From Caballeronia sp. INDeC2 (GTDB lineage: Bacteria > Pseudomonadota > Gammaproteobacteria > Burkholderiales > Burkholderiaceae), in the NCBI RefSeq assembly GCF_023631325.1, contig NZ_JALQDG010000042.1, forward strand, positions 62,001-126,000: 64,000 nucleotides of DNA. Reading direction: 5' to 3'. Below the pieces are notes generated by a model, which saw only the letters and a list, made by a program, of their open reading frames with translations, was not told the DNA's origin and made no database searches. Below, in pieces: positions 59,512-64,000 of the stretch (position 1 is the first letter of the stretch; each line of letters opens with the position of its first letter). A program made the translations under genes and the position numbers.

Positions 59512-60386
59512 ATCGACGCGACCATCTCTTCGATCGCACGATTCAGCGTCGTGGTACCGAACGCGCGCTCGCCGGCGCCATCCTCGACGTCGATGCGGCC
59601 CGCGTTGTGCGCATCGAACAGTTCGATGACGAGCTGCGCGTGCCGATCGCTCAGGCCGCCGCGCGCGAGCGTGGATGCCCATTGATCGCGGGGCAGGGCG
59701 CTCGCCTCGACGCGGCGTCCGCTGGCATTCGCGATCGACTGCGCGACATCGTTCGCACTCACGCGCGCCGGGCCTTCGACGCTCACGATGCGCGTGCCGG
59801 CGACGCGGGGCGTTTCGCCGAGAAGCCGCGCCGATACGATGCCGACATCCGCCGCCGATATCGTCGGAAAGCGCTTGTCGACGGGATCGTGAAAGCTCGG
59901 CAGCACGCCGCTCGATAATGCAACCGGCAACACGCGCATCCAGTTCTGCATATGTTCGGCGGAACGCAGCAGCGTGAGCTTCGTCGACACATCACGCAAC
60001 GCCGCTTCGAAGTGGTGAAACAGCATGGTGATGCCCGTGCCCGCATCGACTTCGGCGCCGTAATCGGATAGGGCCACGACATGCACGTCGCGGTGAGACG
60101 CGAGCACGCGCGCCGTGATGTCTATGGTCGAGCGCATCGTGTCGGCGGGACGGGCATCGTTTCGCGGCAATGGAATCAGCACTTGAACGGCATGCGCGCC
60201 GTCGAGCGCGCGGTTGAGCGCATCGGCGTCGTGCAGATCGGCGATGGCTATCTCGCAACCGATCTTCGCGAGCGCATCGCCTTGCGCCGCATGACGCACG
60301 ACCGCGCGCACCGGATACGCCGCGCGCCGCAATGCCATTGCAGTCGCGTGTCCTGCCTTGCCTGCGGCACCGAAAATAACATGCAT
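59508..60386 (-). CDS. NmrA-like NAD(P)-binding protein
   Basis: A 292-residue Rossmann-fold protein with MHVIFGAAGKAGHATAMALRR at the start (dinucleotide-binding GxxGxxG) and DYGAEVDAGTG and DLHDADALNRAL blocks of the atypical SDR (NmrA) group. The ATG at complement 60386 has GGGAG 7 bp upstream. Such proteins act as redox sensors or NAD(P)-dependent reductases, often of quinones. It is divergent from the AraC gene, which probably regulates it. Confidence 0.88.
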   Translation of the reverse strand: MHVIFGAAGKAGHATAMALRRAAYPVRAVVRHAAQGDALAKIGCEIAIADLHDADALNRALDGAHAVQVLIPLPRNDARPADTMRSTIDITARVLASHRDVHVVALSDYGAEVDAGTGITMLFHHFEAALRDVSTKLTLLRSAEHMQNWMRVLPVALSSGVLPSFHDPVDKRFPTISAADVGIVSARLLGETPRVAGTRIVSVEGPARVSANDVAQSIANASGRRVEASALPRDQWASTLARGGLSDRHAQLVIELFDAHNAGRIDVEDGAGERAFGTTTLNRAIEEMVASI

Positions 60387-60446
60387 CGTTTCACTCCCGT
60401 TCGATTCGCATGTGTCGAAGATAGAGCGACATGCAAAGGGCGTCGC

Positions 60447-60479
60447 GCATGAATGGATGGGGATCAGCATGAACGGATG
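60447..60479. promoter_or_regulatory. Direct repeat, candidate AraC-type operator
   Basis: GCATGAATGGATG (60447-60459) and GCATGAACGGATG (60467-60479) differ at one base and start exactly 20 bp apart, about two helical turns, as AraC-family half-sites usually do. They lie between the NmrA-like gene and the AraC gene. Confidence 0.6.
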
Positions 60480-60562
60480 ATCGCGTGCTCGCAGCGCAGC
60501 GATTCAGACGCATGCATAATGCGCGGAAAACCCCTTCTGTGAAGGTGCAAACCGTGAAAGCG

Positions 60563-61408
60563 ATGAGTCTCCATGCTGCCGCGCGTACGCGGCTACGTTC
60601 GAGCGAACATTTGAACTGGTCCGGCTTCGGGGCGGAGCTGGTTCATATCGCGGCGGGCGCACATCGCGTTCCGGCGATGGCCGAGCATCGCGTGGGCGTG
60701 CATGTCGGCACGCCCGTGACCGCGCATTGCCGATGCGACGGACGGCGCATGTCGCGCATCCAGACGCACGGCGACGCGGACGTGATACCGGCAGGCCTCG
60801 ACGGAGAATGGGCCGACGATGCCGATTGCACCATCCTGCGCATCGGCTTCACCGACGAATTCGCGCGGCGTACGCTGTCGCAGCTCGGCAGGCGTGGCGC
60901 GAACGCGCGAATCACGCCGCGCTTCCAGTGGCGCGATGCGCGTTTTCAGCATCTCGCGTGGGCGTTGCGCGCGGACCTGGAAGCGGCGCACGTGTCCGAT
61001 CCGCTCTATGCGGAAAGTCTCTGCGTTGCGATGATCGTGCGTCTCGCCAATGCCGACGATGCATTCGACGCCAAATCATCCAGCCCGAGGTTGACGCGCC
61101 GGATCGCGATGCGCGTGACCGACTACATCGACGCACATCTCGATACGCGCCTGACGCTTGCCGAACTCGCCGAAGTCGCCGAATTCAGCGTGCCGCATTT
61201 CAAGGTGCTGTTTCGTGCCACGTTCGGCGCGCCGGTTCATCGCTATGTCGTGGAGCAGCGCATCGGGCGGGCGAAGCGGTTGCTCTTGCAAGGCCGTTTG
61301 CCTGTCACCCGCATTGCACTGGAATGCGGCTTCGCGCATGCGAGCCACATGGCGTACTGGATGAAACGCACGCTCGGCGTCACGCCGCGCGAGATCGTTC
61401 GTGAGTGA
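60563..61408 (+). CDS. AraC family transcriptional regulator
   Basis: A regulator of about 281 residues: N-terminal cupin-like domain (AELVHIAAGAHRVPAM...EHRVGVHVG), then the AraC double-HTH (LTLAELAEVAEFSVPHFKVLF, then PVTRIALECGFAHASHMAYW). The start is uncertain: ATG 60563 or 60512 with no strong ribosome site; 60563 places the N-terminus best. Divergent from the NmrA-like gene and close to a 20-bp-phased direct repeat. Confidence 0.9.
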   Translation: MSLHAAARTRLRSSEHLNWSGFGAELVHIAAGAHRVPAMAEHRVGVHVGTPVTAHCRCDGRRMSRIQTHGDADVIPAGLDGEWADDADCTILRIGFTDEFARRTLSQLGRRGANARITPRFQWRDARFQHLAWALRADLEAAHVSDPLYAESLCVAMIVRLANADDAFDAKSSSPRLTRRIAMRVTDYIDAHLDTRLTLAELAEVAEFSVPHFKVLFRATFGAPVHRYVVEQRIGRAKRLLLQGRLPVTRIALECGFAHASHMAYWMKRTLGVTPREIVRE

Positions 61409-61425
61409 CGTGCGGACAGGGCGCG

Positions 61426-64000
<2,575 letters not shown>

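Overview
The window is about 64 kb of GC-rich, densely packed bacterial DNA. Its gene content points to a betaproteobacterium of the Burkholderiaceae, most likely Paraburkholderia, Caballeronia or a close relative: an 861-residue AcnB, a divergent metE/metR pair, a Fur-controlled TonB receptor, many LysR, TetR and AraC regulators, and a very large organosulfur-scavenging repertoire. The genus is an inference from gene content and composition, not from a marker gene. I saw no rRNA, tRNA, CRISPR array or insertion sequence.

Layout. 1-1402: the end of an ABC importer (ATPase and permease) of the taurine/sulfonate/nitrate class. 1502-13351: a catabolic block with a TetR regulator, two MmgE/PrpD proteins and an MFS carrier, plus a plus-strand operon encoding a CitE-like lyase, MaoC hydratase, acyl-CoA dehydrogenase, two CaiB/BaiF proteins, nitroreductase and crotonase. 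Its make-up resembles the itaconate (ict-ich-ccl) pathway, but several catalytic residues differ. 13504-19938: acnB with a strong promoter abutting a triple heptamer repeat, then a TonB siderophore receptor whose Fur box fills the promoter spacer, then a lone cobF. 19945-23256: metE and metR. 23264-28323: small or poorly known proteins, a secreted ferritin-like protein, a cold-shock protein and a transglutaminase.

28339-57285 is a roughly 29-kb organosulfur island. It encodes five groups of import genes: a lone SsuA-like binding protein, a cystine-type binding protein with two permeases but no ATPase, a TauABC set, a SsuABC set and a second sulfonate-type ABC set with an extra binding protein. 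A lone MetQ-like protein is also present. The oxidation genes are SsuD, three NtaA/DszA-type and one SfnG-like flavin monooxygenases, three DszC/SfnB-type flavoproteins, an FMN reductase and a CmcJ-type oxygenase. A YeiH-type transporter completes the set. Together they would import sulfonates, sulfones and sulfur amino acids and release sulfite for assimilation. A 54-bp promoter/operator block occurs twice in this island, 14 kb apart, with 47 of 54 bases identical and the same 31-bp distance to the start codon.

57335-64000: an SMR exporter with GST and LysR, an NmrA-like reductase divergent from an AraC regulator, and the 3' portion of a large CheR/PAS/histidine-kinase/receiver hybrid that runs off the right edge.
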